Assembly (NCBI GenBank): GCA_016718155.1
Contig: JADKEH010000001.1
Span: 448,682 to 512,681 of the forward strand
DNA: 64,000 bases
Reading direction: 5' to 3'
From: Candidatus Rhodoferax randersensis
GTDB lineage: Bacteria; Pseudomonadota; Gammaproteobacteria; Burkholderiales; Burkholderiaceae_C
The notes under the pieces were generated by a model. The model worked only from the letters and a program-made list of their open reading frames with translations. It did no database searches and was not told where the DNA came from. The position numbers and the translations under genes were made by a program. Positions within the stretch are counted from its first letter, which is position 1, and the number at the start of each line of letters is the position of its first letter. Positions 19,939-29,469 of the stretch are shown here, piece by piece.

Positions 19939-21186
19939 ATGAACCCCTTGCTTTCCCGCCTGCAGCCCTACCCCTTCGAGCGCTTGCGCCAACTGTTTGC
20001 GGGTGTCACGCCCAACCCTCACTTGCGTCCAATCAGCCTGGGCATGGGCGAACCCAAGCATGCCACCCCGGCCTTTATTCAACAGGCCATGATCGAGGCG
20101 ATCACGCGCCAACCCAGTGGTTTGGCGGCCTACCCCGCCACCGCCGGGGAACCGGCCCTGCGCGAGGCATTCGCGCAGTGGCTGCAACGACGCTACGGCC
20201 TGACGGTCAACCCCACCACCCAAACCCTGCCCGTGAACGGCTCGCGCGAGGCCCTGTTCGCCCTGACGCAAACCGTGATCAGCCCCGCCGCACAGGGTAC
20301 CGACCTCAGTCAGTCGGGCAGACCACTGGTGGTCTGCCCCAACCCGTTCTATCAAATCTACGAGGGTGCCGCCCTTTTGGCAGGTGCCGATCCCTACTTT
20401 GTTGCCAGCGATCCGGCGCGCAATTTTGCGGTGGACTGGGACAGCGTGCCCGCCTCGGTATGGGCGCGCACCCAGTTGCTATTTGTTTGCTCACCCGGCA
20501 ATCCAACCGGTGCGGTGATGCCGCTGTCCGAATGGAAAAAGCTGTTTGACCTGAGCGACCGCCACGGCTTCGTGATCGCCTCCGACGAGTGCTACAGCGA
20601 AATCTATTTCCGCGACGAACCACCGCTGGGCGGCATGCAGGCCGCAGCCCAGCTGGGCCGCAGTGATTTCAAAAACCTGGTTTCCCTGACCAGCCTGTCC
20701 AAGCGCAGCAACGTGCCCGGCATGCGCAGTGGTTTTGTGGCCGGCGATGCGTCCATCATCAGCCAGTTCCTGCTCTACCGGACCTACCACGGCAGCGCCA
20801 TGAGCCCGGTGGTGCAAGCCGCCAGTCTCGCCGCCTGGGGGGACGAGGCCCACGTGGTCGAGAACCGCGCCCTGTACCGCGACAAGTTCCAGCAAGTCAC
20901 ACCGATCCTGGCCGAGGTGATGCCCGTCGCCCTGCCCGACGCGGGCTTCTACCTGTGGGCCCAGGTGCCCGCTGATCGCGAGGGGTGCACCCGCAGTGAT
21001 ACCGATTTCGCCCGAGACTTGCTGGCTCTTTACAATGTAGCGGTGCTGCCGGGCAGTTTTCTGGCCCGCGAGGTCGACGGCGTCAACCCCGGCGCGCAGC
21101 GTGTGCGCATGGCCCTGGTGGCCGAAACCTCGGAGTGTGTCGAGGCCGCTCAGCGAATCGCCCAATATGTCAGATCCTTCAACTAA
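19939..21186 (+). CDS. dapC: Succinyldiaminopimelate transaminase
   Basis: A PLP enzyme (fold type I) that converts N-succinyl-2-amino-6-oxopimelate to N-succinyl-LL-diaminopimelate in lysine and peptidoglycan synthesis. 415 residues; PLP Lys255 lies in SLTSLSKRSNVPGMRSGF, and the SPGNPTG and DECYSEIYF segments are typical of DapC-type class I aminotransferases. It is followed 18 bases later by dapD, which catalyses the preceding step, so the pair is nearly certainly cotranscribed. Confidence 0.95.
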   Translation: MNPLLSRLQPYPFERLRQLFAGVTPNPHLRPISLGMGEPKHATPAFIQQAMIEAITRQPSGLAAYPATAGEPALREAFAQWLQRRYGLTVNPTTQTLPVNGSREALFALTQTVISPAAQGTDLSQSGRPLVVCPNPFYQIYEGAALLAGADPYFVASDPARNFAVDWDSVPASVWARTQLLFVCSPGNPTGAVMPLSEWKKLFDLSDRHGFVIASDECYSEIYFRDEPPLGGMQAAAQLGRSDFKNLVSLTSLSKRSNVPGMRSGFVAGDASIISQFLLYRTYHGSAMSPVVQAASLAAWGDEAHVVENRALYRDKFQQVTPILAEVMPVALPDAGFYLWAQVPADREGCTRSDTDFARDLLALYNVAVLPGSFLAREVDGVNPGAQRVRMALVAETSECVEAAQRIAQYVRSFN

Positions 21187-21204
21187 AGAAATGCCCGCCC
21201 GCTC

Positions 21205-22029
21205 ATGACCCAACAATTGCAGCAGACCATCGACAACGCCTGGGAAGACCGGGCCAACGTGTCCGCCAAATCATCGCCCAAGGAAATCATTGAGGCGATT
21301 GAACATGTCATTGACCAACTGGACAAGGGCCAGCTTCGCGTGGCAACCCGTCAGGATGTCGGCCAGTGGACCACCCACCAGTGGATCAAGAAGGCCGTGC
21401 TGCTGAGCTTTCGACTGCGCGACAACACCGTCATCCGGGCGGGCGACCTCGGCTTCTACGACAAGGTGCAGACCAAGTTTGCGGACCTCAGCGAAGAGGA
21501 CATGCGCGCCAGTGGCGTGCGCGTGGTACCACCGGCGGTTGCACGGCGCGGCAGCTATGTGGCCAAGGGCGTGGTGATGATGCCGTCGTTCGTGAACATC
21601 GGCGCCTATGTGGACCAAGGCACTATGGTCGACACTTGGGCAGCAGTTGGCTCTTGCGCGCAGATCGGCAAGAACGTGCACCTGAGCGGTGGCGTCGGCA
21701 TTGGCGGCGTGCTTGAGCCGATGCAGAACGGCCCCACCATCATCGAAGACAACTGCTTCATCGGCGCGCGTTCTGAAGTGGTTGAAGGTGTGATCGTGGA
21801 GGAAAACTCGGTCATCTCGATGGGCGTCTTCATTGGGCAAAGCACCCCTATCTACGACCGCGCGACCGACACCGTCAGCTATGGCCGTGTGCCCGCTGGC
21901 TCGGTCGTCGTCAGCGGCAGCCTGCCCAAGGCCGATGGCAAGTACAGCCTGTATTGCGCGATCATCGTGAAGCGGGTCGACGCGCAAACCCGCGCCAAGA
22001 CCAGCCTCAACGATCTGCTGCGCGACTGA
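21205..22029 (+). CDS. dapD: Tetrahydrodipicolinate N-succinyltransferase
   Basis: Transfers succinyl from succinyl-CoA to tetrahydrodipicolinate. 274 residues, the family's usual size. The central region shows the hexapeptide left-handed beta-helix pattern (VNIGAYVDQGTMVDTWAAVGSCAQIGKNVHLSGGVGIGG). It sits in the lysine/peptidoglycan operon between dapC and pilU; the latter begins 30 bases on. Confidence 0.97.
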   Translation: MTQQLQQTIDNAWEDRANVSAKSSPKEIIEAIEHVIDQLDKGQLRVATRQDVGQWTTHQWIKKAVLLSFRLRDNTVIRAGDLGFYDKVQTKFADLSEEDMRASGVRVVPPAVARRGSYVAKGVVMMPSFVNIGAYVDQGTMVDTWAAVGSCAQIGKNVHLSGGVGIGGVLEPMQNGPTIIEDNCFIGARSEVVEGVIVEENSVISMGVFIGQSTPIYDRATDTVSYGRVPAGSVVVSGSLPKADGKYSLYCAIIVKRVDAQTRAKTSLNDLLRD

Positions 22030-22059
22030 GTTCACTGAAACAATCAAGAGGGGTACACC

Positions 22060-23223
22060 ATGGCAACCAGCGGCACGATGGGCACGATGGAGCGAATTCT
22101 TCGCTTGATGAGCGAAAAGAAGGCGTCCGACGTTTACTTGTCAGGTCATTCACCGGCGCTGATCAAGATCAATGGTCAGTGCGTGCCCATCAACAACCAA
22201 ACCCTGCCGGTTGACGCGCCGCGCAACCTGCTGGCCGAGGTGTTGGCGCCAGATCGTATCGAGGAACTGGAAGAACTGGGCGAACTCAACCTGGGCTTTC
22301 CGATGGCCGGTGTGGGTCGCTTTCGCGTCAGTGCCATGCGCCAGCGTGGCTCCATCGCGGCGGTGATCCGCTTTGTGCCCAATGAGATTCCCCCCCTCTC
22401 GTCCCTGTCGCTTCCCCCCATTCTGGGCGAGATGATCATGGAAAAGCGCGGCCTGATCCTGATGGTTGGAGCCACTGGCTCGGGCAAAAGCACGACCCTG
22501 GCCTCGATGCTCGATCACCGCAACGAGAGCCACTCCGGGCACATCCTGACGATTGAAGATCCGATCGAGTTCCTGTTCAAAAACAAAAAATCCATCATCA
22601 ACCAGCGCGAAGTGGGCGTGGACACCCAGTCCCTGCAAGTGGCATTGAAGAACGCCCTGCGGCAAGCCCCGGATGTGATTCTGATCGGCGAAATTCGCGA
22701 CCGCGAAACCATGTCTGCGGCAATAGCCTACGCCCAATCGGGCCATTTGTGCCTGGCCACCATGCACGCCAACAACAGCTACCAGGCACTCAACCGGATC
22801 CTGAGCTTCTACCCAGTGGAAGTGCGCCAGACCATGTTGGGCGACTTGGCTGCGGCGCTCAAGGCCGTGGTATCCCAGCGGCTGATGCGCACCACCACGG
22901 GTGGCCGCATTCCGGCGGTGGAAATTCTGCTCAACACCAAGCTGATCGCCGATCTGATCGAAAAGGGCGACTTCTCCGGCATGAAGGAAGCGATGGAGAA
23001 GTCCATGGCCGAAGGATCCCAGTCCTTCGAGGCCGATATCGCCCGCCTGATCGTCAACGGCAGCGTTGACCGCAAGGAAGGTCTGGCCAACTCGGATTCG
23101 CCAACCAACCTGATGTGGCGCATGCAAAACGATTTCAATGTGGCTGCGCCGTCACGCGAGCTGCAGGAAGACCCCGATGATCAACCATCGTTCACGGAAA
23201 TCACGCTGGACGTGAAGCATTGA
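22060..23223 (+). CDS. pilU: Type IV pilus retraction ATPase PilU
   Basis: A hexameric cytoplasmic ATPase of the PilT/PilU group that helps pull in type IV pili. 387 residues; Walker A GATGSGKST at 137-145, Walker B ILIGEIRDRETM, and the N-terminal KKASDVYLSGHSPALIKING typical of PilU. It is longer than PilT, with a C-terminal extension ending LDVKH. ATG 22060 has GAGGGG seven bases upstream. It lies between dapD and dapE and overlaps dapE by one base, so expression is tied to lysine synthesis genes. No other pilus genes are in the window. Confidence 0.92.
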   Translation: MATSGTMGTMERILRLMSEKKASDVYLSGHSPALIKINGQCVPINNQTLPVDAPRNLLAEVLAPDRIEELEELGELNLGFPMAGVGRFRVSAMRQRGSIAAVIRFVPNEIPPLSSLSLPPILGEMIMEKRGLILMVGATGSGKSTTLASMLDHRNESHSGHILTIEDPIEFLFKNKKSIINQREVGVDTQSLQVALKNALRQAPDVILIGEIRDRETMSAAIAYAQSGHLCLATMHANNSYQALNRILSFYPVEVRQTMLGDLAAALKAVVSQRLMRTTTGGRIPAVEILLNTKLIADLIEKGDFSGMKEAMEKSMAEGSQSFEADIARLIVNGSVDRKEGLANSDSPTNLMWRMQNDFNVAAPSRELQEDPDDQPSFTEITLDVKH

Positions 23224-24398
23224 TGACACAGACTCTTCGTCTGGCCGAAGAACTGATCGCCTGCGCCTCGATCACGCCGGATGACGCAACGTGCCAGTCC
23301 ATCATTGCAGCAAGACTGGCGCCGCTGGGTTTTGTCTGCGAAACACTGGTCCGCGGCCCGGCGGATTTTCGCGTCACCAATCTCTGGGCCAAACGTAGCG
23401 CCACCGCATCCGATGCGCGTAACGACACGCAGTCGCTGGTCGTGTTGGCCGGCCACACCGATGTGGTGCCCACCGGTCCACTCGAACAATGGCACAGTCA
23501 TCCGTTTGCGCCGAGCCACCGTGATGGCAAGTTGTACGGCCGTGGCGCCAGCGACATGAAGACATCCCTGGCAGCCTTTGTCGTCGCAGTCGAAGAATTT
23601 CTGGCCGAACGTCCAACAACACCCTTGTCAATCGGCTTCCTGCTGACCAGCGACGAAGAAGGGCCCGCCAACGATGGCACCGTGGCGGTTTGTCAGGTGC
23701 TGCAGGAGCGTGGCGAGCGCATTGACTACTGCATCGTGGGTGAACCCACCTCGGTCGAACGCACTGGCGACATGATCAAGAACGGCCGGCGCGGCTCTCT
23801 CAGCGGCCGACTCACCGTCAAGGGTATTCAAGGCCACATTGCCTATCCCCAACTGGCCAAGAATCCGATCCACCAGCTCGCCCCGGCGCTGGCGGAACTG
23901 GTCACCGTGCAATGGGACAAAGGCGACGAATTCTTCCCGGCGACCAGTTGGCAAGTCAGCAATATCCACAGCGGCACCGGGGCCGGCAACGTCATCCCCG
24001 GCACGGTCGTGGTTGATTTCAATTTTCGCTTCTCGACGCAATCCAGCCTCGAATCACTGCAGCAGCGGCTGTGCACCGTGCTGGATCGGCACGAGCTTGA
24101 GTACGACATCGATTGGGTGGTGGGCGGACTGCCGTTCCTGACCCCGCCAGGAACCCTGGTCAATGCGGTTCGCGAGGCGATCCTGGCCGAGACCGGACTG
24201 AGCACGGTGCTGTCGACCACTGGCGGCACCAGCGACGGCCGTTTCATCGCCAAGATCTGTCCGCAGGTGATCGAATTGGGTCCGCCCAACGCGACGATTC
24301 ACCAAATCAACGAACACGTGTGTGTGGCCGACATCGAGCCCTTGAAGAACATCTACCGGCGCACGCTGGAACAACTCGAACAAGCTCTTCGTGCATGA
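23223..24398 (+). CDS. dapE: Succinyl-diaminopimelate desuccinylase
   Basis: A di-zinc M20-family hydrolase that removes succinate to give LL-diaminopimelate. 391 residues. Metal ligands: H78 and D80 (GHTDVVPTG), D111 (GRGASDMK) and E145/E146 (DEEGPAN). The ATG overlaps the pilU stop (TGATG) and the gene itself overlaps prmB by ATGA, so translation is likely coupled through all three. This completes three consecutive succinylase-branch activities (DapC, DapD, DapE) in one transcript. Confidence 0.96.
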   Translation: MTQTLRLAEELIACASITPDDATCQSIIAARLAPLGFVCETLVRGPADFRVTNLWAKRSATASDARNDTQSLVVLAGHTDVVPTGPLEQWHSHPFAPSHRDGKLYGRGASDMKTSLAAFVVAVEEFLAERPTTPLSIGFLLTSDEEGPANDGTVAVCQVLQERGERIDYCIVGEPTSVERTGDMIKNGRRGSLSGRLTVKGIQGHIAYPQLAKNPIHQLAPALAELVTVQWDKGDEFFPATSWQVSNIHSGTGAGNVIPGTVVVDFNFRFSTQSSLESLQQRLCTVLDRHELEYDIDWVVGGLPFLTPPGTLVNAVREAILAETGLSTVLSTTGGTSDGRFIAKICPQVIELGPPNATIHQINEHVCVADIEPLKNIYRRTLEQLEQALRA

Positions 24399-25297
24399 CC
24401 GTCCTTGAACTGATCGAAGCAAGTGCACAACGGCTGGACGACGCCCAGGTGGTGTTCGGACACGGCACCAACAATGCCTTCGACGAAGCCGCGTGGCTGA
24501 CTTTGTGGCAGTTGGGCCTGCCCTTGGACTCGTCTCTGGACGGGACGAGCGGCGTGGCCGCGCAGGCGGTGCCGCCCGAACAGGCAGCCAAGGTGACGGC
24601 CCTAATCGCACAACGCATCACGTCGCGCAAACCCGCCGCCTACCTGACGGGCGAGGCCTGGCTGCAAGGCGTGGCCTTTCATGTGGACGAACGCGCCATC
24701 GTGCCGCGCTCCTTCATCGCCGAGCTGCTGGTCAACGGCGCGATCGACCCCTGGCTGACTGAATCAACACGCAGCGTGCTGGATTTGTGCACCGGCAACG
24801 GCAGCCTGGCCGTTCTGGCGGCGCTGACCTACCCCGACGTCGTCGTGACTGGCTCCGACCTGTCCAGCGACGCACTGGCCTTGGCACGCATTAACGTGGA
24901 TAAGCACGGGCTGCAGGACCGGATCACCCTGCTGGAGTCCGATAGTCTGCGCGCACCGACCCTGCAGGCCCGCAGTCCGTTCGACCTGATTCTGTGCAAT
25001 CCACCTTATGTCAACGCCCAAAGCATGGCCGCGCTGCCAGCCGAGTACCTGGCCGAGCCGACGCTGGCCCTGGCTGGTGGGCGCGACGGCATGGATTTTG
25101 TGCGCACCCTGGTCGCCGAGGCGCCAGCCGTGATGGCACCCGGCAGCGTGCTGGTGCTGGAGATCGGTAACGAACGCCTTAATTTTGAAGCCGCGTTTCC
25201 ACATCTGGAAGTGGTCTGGCTGGAAACCAGTGCTGGAGAAGACCAGGTATTGCTGGTTGCACGTGAGGCGCTGTTGAGTGCGCCGAAGCGCAGGTAA
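24395..25297 (+). CDS. prmB: Ribosomal protein L3 N5-glutamine methyltransferase
   Basis: Methylates a glutamine of ribosomal protein L3 using S-adenosylmethionine. 300 residues. SAM-binding motif I LDLCTGNGSLAV (129-140) and the substrate motif NPPY at 202-205 are intact. The call of PrmB over PrmC rests on the longer N terminus and the segments AYLTGEAWLQGVAF and PRSFIAELL. The ATG overlaps the dapE stop by four bases (ATGA), so it is last in the dap transcript before the ABC-F gene. Confidence 0.92.
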   Translation: MTVLELIEASAQRLDDAQVVFGHGTNNAFDEAAWLTLWQLGLPLDSSLDGTSGVAAQAVPPEQAAKVTALIAQRITSRKPAAYLTGEAWLQGVAFHVDERAIVPRSFIAELLVNGAIDPWLTESTRSVLDLCTGNGSLAVLAALTYPDVVVTGSDLSSDALALARINVDKHGLQDRITLLESDSLRAPTLQARSPFDLILCNPPYVNAQSMAALPAEYLAEPTLALAGGRDGMDFVRTLVAEAPAVMAPGSVLVLEIGNERLNFEAAFPHLEVVWLETSAGEDQVLLVAREALLSAPKRR

Positions 25298-25405
25298 AGG
25301 ACGAGTCAGAAGGCCGGGGGACACGGAGCTTCGTAGCACCCCGTCCTCCTGCCCACCACCACTGCCACCCGTCGAGATGAATATTCAAAATAGCTGCTAT
25401 CAACC

Positions 25406-27373
25406 ATGATTACCCTAAAAAATGTCACCCTGCGCCGCGGCGCCAAGGTGCTGCTCGACGGCGCTTCCGTCACCCTGAACCCCGGCGAAAAGGTCGGCCT
25501 GGTCGGGCGCAACGGCGCCGGCAAGTCCTCGCTGTTTGCCCTGCTCAATGGCAGCCTGCACGAAGATGCGGGTGAGTACTACATCCCCACTCAATGGCGC
25601 ATGGGCCAAGTGGCCCAGGACATGCCCGAGACCGACCAGAGCGCCACCGACTTTGTGGTTGATGGCGACACCGCCCTGCTGGCAGCGCAGGCTGAGGTCA
25701 CGGCATCCGAAGCCACCGACGATTACGACCGTATGGCCCACGCCTACATGGCGCTGCAGGACGCTGGCGCCCACGATGCCCCGGCGCGCGCGCAAGCCCT
25801 GATTCTGGGCCTGGGCTTCAAGACCAGCGAGCTGAGCAATCCCGTCAACAGCTTCTCCGGCGGCTGGCGCATGCGGCTTCAGTTGGCGCGCGCCCTGATG
25901 TGCCCGTCCGACCTGCTGCTGCTTGACGAGCCCACCAACCACCTGGACCTGGACGCGCTGGTCTGGCTGGAAGCCTGGCTCAAACGGTACGAAGGCACCA
26001 TGGTCGTGATCAGCCACGACCGGGAATTTCTGGACGCGGTGACCAATGTCACCCTGCACATCGACGCCTCCAAGCTGGTGCGTTACGGTGGCAACTACAG
26101 CAAGTTCGAGGACATGCGTGCCGAGCAGATGGAACTGCAACAAAACGCCTTCGCCAAACAGCAAGACAAGATCGCCCACCTGCAGAAGTTCATCGCCCGG
26201 TTCAAGGCCAAGGCGAGCAAGGCCAAGCAGGCGCAAAGCCGGGTCAAGGCCCTTGACCGGATGGAAAAGATTGCCCCGCTGCTGGCGGATGCTGACTTCA
26301 GCTTTGAGTTCAAGGAGCCAGCCAACCTGCCCAACCCGATGCTGTCGATGCAGGGTGTGAGTTTTGGCTACCCCCCGCCCGAGGACAGCCCACCCGACAC
26401 CCCCTCAACCGTGATCGTGCAGAACGTCAACCGCTCGGTGCTGGCGGGCCAGCGCATCGGCATCCTGGGCGCGAATGGCCAGGGCAAGTCCACCGTGGTC
26501 AAGACCATTGCCCGCGCGCTCAAGGCAGTGAGCGGCGAGATCACCGAAGGCAAGGGCCTCAACATTGGCTACTTCGCCCAGCAGGAGCTCGACGTGCTGC
26601 GCCCGGCGGATACGCCGCTGGAGCACATGATTCGCCTGGTCAAGGATCTGACGGCGGCGGGCAAGATTGCCGGACAGGCCACACGCGAGCAAGACCTACG
26701 CAGTTTTCTGGGCACCTTCAACTTTGGCGGCGACATGGTCAAGCAGGCGGTGGGCAGCATGAGTGGCGGTGAGAAAGCCCGTCTGGTTTTGTGCATGATC
26801 GTCTGGCAACGGCCCAACCTGCTGCTATTGGATGAACCCACCAACCACCTGGACCTGGCAACACGCGAAGCGCTGAGCATGGCCCTCAACGAATTCGAAG
26901 GCACCGTGATGCTGGTCAGCCACGACCGCGCCCTGCTGCGTGCCGTCTGTGATGAGTTCTGGATGGTCTCGCGAGGCGGCGTGTCGCCTTTCGACGGCGA
27001 CCTGGACGACTACCAACGCTACCTGCTTGATGAATCCAAGCGTCTGCGCGAAGAGGCGAAAGCCGCCGATGCCGTCGCCACCAAGACGGCCAACGCACCG
27101 AGCAAAAGCGCGCCAAAGCCCTCACAAGGCCAGAAGAGCCAAGGCGGCCCGGACAAGCCGCGATCATCCAAGCGAGAAATCGATTTACTCGAAACCCGCA
27201 TGAACACGCTGAACACCGAAGGTGCCGCACTCGAGGCCCGCTTGGCTGCGTCCCCGCCGCACTCGGAAATCGCCGACATTGGCAAACGCATCAAGCTCAT
27301 CAACGACGAGCTCAAAACGCTGGAAGATCAGTGGCTGGAACTGTCTGCCAAAGTCGAAGCAGCGGCCGTGTAA
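25406..27373 (+). CDS. ABC-F family ATPase (YheS/Uup-like)
   Basis: 655 residues with two ABC ATPase domains and no membrane segments, so it acts on ribosomes rather than as a transporter. Walker A motifs are GRNGAGKS (34-41) and GANGQGKST; each domain has an LLLLDEPTNHLDL Walker B. Between them is the P-site interaction linker (about 225-300, rich in Lys, Gln and Met), and the C terminus is a charged coiled-coil. This architecture and length fit the YheS group. The short leader contains a fragment resembling the family dispersed repeat. A terminator follows. Confidence 0.93.
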   Translation: MITLKNVTLRRGAKVLLDGASVTLNPGEKVGLVGRNGAGKSSLFALLNGSLHEDAGEYYIPTQWRMGQVAQDMPETDQSATDFVVDGDTALLAAQAEVTASEATDDYDRMAHAYMALQDAGAHDAPARAQALILGLGFKTSELSNPVNSFSGGWRMRLQLARALMCPSDLLLLDEPTNHLDLDALVWLEAWLKRYEGTMVVISHDREFLDAVTNVTLHIDASKLVRYGGNYSKFEDMRAEQMELQQNAFAKQQDKIAHLQKFIARFKAKASKAKQAQSRVKALDRMEKIAPLLADADFSFEFKEPANLPNPMLSMQGVSFGYPPPEDSPPDTPSTVIVQNVNRSVLAGQRIGILGANGQGKSTVVKTIARALKAVSGEITEGKGLNIGYFAQQELDVLRPADTPLEHMIRLVKDLTAAGKIAGQATREQDLRSFLGTFNFGGDMVKQAVGSMSGGEKARLVLCMIVWQRPNLLLLDEPTNHLDLATREALSMALNEFEGTVMLVSHDRALLRAVCDEFWMVSRGGVSPFDGDLDDYQRYLLDESKRLREEAKAADAVATKTANAPSKSAPKPSQGQKSQGGPDKPRSSKREIDLLETRMNTLNTEGAALEARLAASPPHSEIADIGKRIKLINDELKTLEDQWLELSAKVEAAAV

Positions 27374-27398
27374 CGCTGGGTCCGATCGCCAAAAACAA

Positions 27399-27429
27399 AA
27401 GCCTGCTATTAATTAAGTAGCAGGCTTTC
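27399..27429. terminator. Terminator between the ABC-F gene and tRNA-Lys genes
   Basis: A perfect 10-bp stem AAGCCTGCTA / TAGCAGGCTT with a nine-base AT-rich loop, T-rich on the right and A-rich on the left. It can serve both the ABC-F gene (plus) and the convergent tRNA-Lys genes (minus). Confidence 0.88.
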
Positions 27430-27450
27430 TATATCTGGCAAGGCTTAAAG

Positions 27451-27526
27451 TGGTGGGTCCTGACAGATTCGAACTGTCGACCTACGGATTAAGAGTCCGC
27501 TGCTCTACCAACTGAGCTAAGAACCC
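27451..27526 (-). tRNA. tRNA-Lys (anticodon CUU)
   Basis: 76 bases on the minus strand. Acceptor arms GGGTTCT and AGGACCC, encoded CCA, and anticodon loop CTCTTAA giving CTT at 34-36 (reads AAG). It lies downstream of the other lysine tRNA, likely in the same transcript. Confidence 0.95.
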
Positions 27527-27617
27527 ACTTCATAAACTTCATCAACCAACCACCGCTTCGCCGAGTACCGAAATACTCCGCCACACCTATCCACGCCATT
27601 CGGGGCAGAGAGTAAGT

Positions 27618-27693
27618 TGGTGGGATGTGCGGGGATCGAACCCACGACAAACGGATTAAAAGTCCGCTGCTCTACCATCTGAGCTAACATCCC
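27618..27693 (-). tRNA. tRNA-Lys (anticodon UUU)
   Basis: 76 bases on the minus strand. Acceptor arms GGGATGT and ACATCCC, encoded CCA, anticodon loop CTTTTAA giving TTT at 34-36 (reads AAA and AAG). First of the tandem lysine pair; the spacer to the CUU gene is 91 bases. Confidence 0.95.
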
Positions 27694-27740
27694 GTCCGAT
27701 CTGCCCGACCGATGGCTTACGCCGTGTCAGACAGCCTCAA

Positions 27741-27746
27741 ATTATA
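27741..27746 (-). promoter_or_regulatory. Likely -10 box for the tRNA-Lys pair
   Basis: The minus strand reads TATAAT here, about 48 bases upstream of the tRNA-Lys(UUU) 5' end. No consensus -35 is evident. It lies only 11 bases past the tcdA stop. Confidence 0.45.
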
Positions 27747-27756
27747 GCGTCAAATC

Positions 27757-28560
27757 TCAGGTATTGCCCTCTTCCCGCTCGGCCAGCATGTTCATCACCC
27801 AACCCGCAGCGCATTGGCCAAAGGTTGCGGTGACACTGACGACGGATCCATAGCCCTGACAGTTGAGCGAGCCGTCGCCTTCAACCGCGCAACTCACGTC
27901 GGGCGCCTGGACCACTTCGCGACTGAAGACGCAGGTCACATCCAATCGTTTGCCCTCGCGCGGGGCGCCATGTTCCTTGCGCAAGCGATTTCTCACTTGC
28001 GCCAGCAGCGGGTCATGGGTGACTTGTGCCAGATCGGCGATATCCACCAGATGCGCCTGGCGCTTGCCGCCAGCCGCACCGACCGCCATAAACAACGCAC
28101 CACTGCGCCGTGCCCACGCCGCCATCGCCACTTTGGCGCGAACCTGGTCGCAGGCATCGATGACCGCATCGACATCGGTTGGCACAAGCGCGAGCCAGTT
28201 GTCCGGCTCAACGAAGTCCTCCACGCAGTGGACGGTGCAAGCCGGATTGAACGACCGGATGCGCTCGGCCATGGCGATCACCTTGGCCTGCCCAATGGTG
28301 CTCTCAAGGGCATGGATTTGCCGGTTGGTGTTGGACTCAGCCACGTGATCGAAATCAATCAGCGTCAGTTGCCGCACGCCGCTGCGGGCCAATGCCTCCA
28401 CCGCCCACGATCCAACGCCACCAATGCCCACCACCGCGACGTGCGCAGCCATGATCCGCTGGGCACCGGGCACACCGTAGAGGCGGGACAAGCCACCAAA
28501 TCGCCGTTCCATCGTCATGGCGTCGGCGTCGCACGGCAAGAGATCTGGCGCAGTATTCAT
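27757..28560 (-). CDS. tcdA: tRNA threonylcarbamoyladenosine dehydratase (TcdA/CsdL)
   Basis: An E1-like (ThiF-fold) ATP-dependent enzyme that cyclises the t6A base at position 37 of ANN-reading tRNAs. 267 residues. The adenylate-binding glycine loop GIGGVGS is at 45-51, and LIDFDHVAESNTNRQIHAL is the family's nucleotide-binding core. Its tRNA targets would include the lysine tRNAs encoded just downstream, though that closeness may be chance. Start at ATG 28560. Confidence 0.93.
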   Translation of the reverse strand: MNTAPDLLPCDADAMTMERRFGGLSRLYGVPGAQRIMAAHVAVVGIGGVGSWAVEALARSGVRQLTLIDFDHVAESNTNRQIHALESTIGQAKVIAMAERIRSFNPACTVHCVEDFVEPDNWLALVPTDVDAVIDACDQVRAKVAMAAWARRSGALFMAVGAAGGKRQAHLVDIADLAQVTHDPLLAQVRNRLRKEHGAPREGKRLDVTCVFSREVVQAPDVSCAVEGDGSLNCQGYGSVVSVTATFGQCAAGWVMNMLAEREEGNT

Positions 28561-28672
28561 GCAATTCGGTTCAGCCGCCAGGGCTGATCCTGCAAGGCGG
28601 CCACACCATCTGCGTGTTTAGGGCGATGACCTGGGCTGCGTGCATGGGCCCAATTTTACGGGTTGATGCGAT

Positions 28673-29464
28673 CTACTTCAGGTGCGAGAGCCGCTCTTTC
28701 GCGGCGGACGCGGCCTCTGACTGCGGATGAGCCTTGAGCAGGTCCTCCAGCGTCTTGCGGGCTGCCTTGGTTTCTTTGAGCTCGATCTGGCAGTTGGCAA
28801 TCGACAGCAGCGCCTCGGGGGCGCGAAAGTGCGTCGGCGCCCTCGTCAGAAGAGCACGGAAGTTTGCGATCGCATCGCGGTATTCCCGATTGGCATACTG
28901 AGCATTGCCCAACCAGAACAACGCGGTTGGCGCATAACCGCTTTGCGGAAATCGCTTCAGAAAGTCAAAAAACGCTGCCTGGGCCGCCGGAAAGGCGCCG
29001 CGCCGAAAAGTGGCCAGGGCAGCCTCAAAGTCCCGGCGCTCCGCGGGGTCGGCTACAAACTCCACTCCATCCACCACCACTTTGCTGGGTTCAAACTGAC
29101 GCAGACGATCATCCGTGCCTTGCGCCATTTCTTTCTGGCGGCGTTGCAGTTCGGCGACTTCACGCTGCAACTGTTCGTCCTGCCCACGCAGCTTGGCCAC
29201 CTCCGCCCGCAAGGTTTCGATCTGATTTTGCAGATCCAGCATGCCTTTGCGAAGCTGCGCGTTCTCATCATTGAGACGTCGGCCTTCTTGCGCGATGCGC
29301 GCGTCCGAGTCCGCGCGCACCGCGTCCACCCGCGCGCGCAGATCCAGGATGGCTTTGCGTGCCTCATCGTCATCAAACAGACCGGCGCTGGCGGAGGTCG
29401 CCCCCACAGCCAGTGCCAGTGCGACCAGCATCTGGCCGCCCGCCCTTAAAGCCTTACGCACCAT
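28673..29464 (-). CDS. cpoB: Tol-Pal system coordinator protein CpoB (YbgF)
   Basis: A periplasmic protein that links the Tol-Pal complex with cell-wall synthesis at division. 263 residues: signal peptide (about 1-28, cut near TSASA|GLF), an N-terminal coiled coil (about 35-110, rich in Arg, Gln and Glu) for trimerisation, then TPR repeats (about 140-260). ATG 29464 follows the pal stop by a few bases, so it depends on pal for expression. The order tolB-pal-cpoB is the standard one. Confidence 0.92.
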   Translation of the reverse strand: MVRKALRAGGQMLVALALAVGATSASAGLFDDDEARKAILDLRARVDAVRADSDARIAQEGRRLNDENAQLRKGMLDLQNQIETLRAEVAKLRGQDEQLQREVAELQRRQKEMAQGTDDRLRQFEPSKVVVDGVEFVADPAERRDFEAALATFRRGAFPAAQAAFFDFLKRFPQSGYAPTALFWLGNAQYANREYRDAIANFRALLTRAPTHFRAPEALLSIANCQIELKETKAARKTLEDLLKAHPQSEAASAAKERLSHLK

Positions 29465-29469
29465 AGCGA

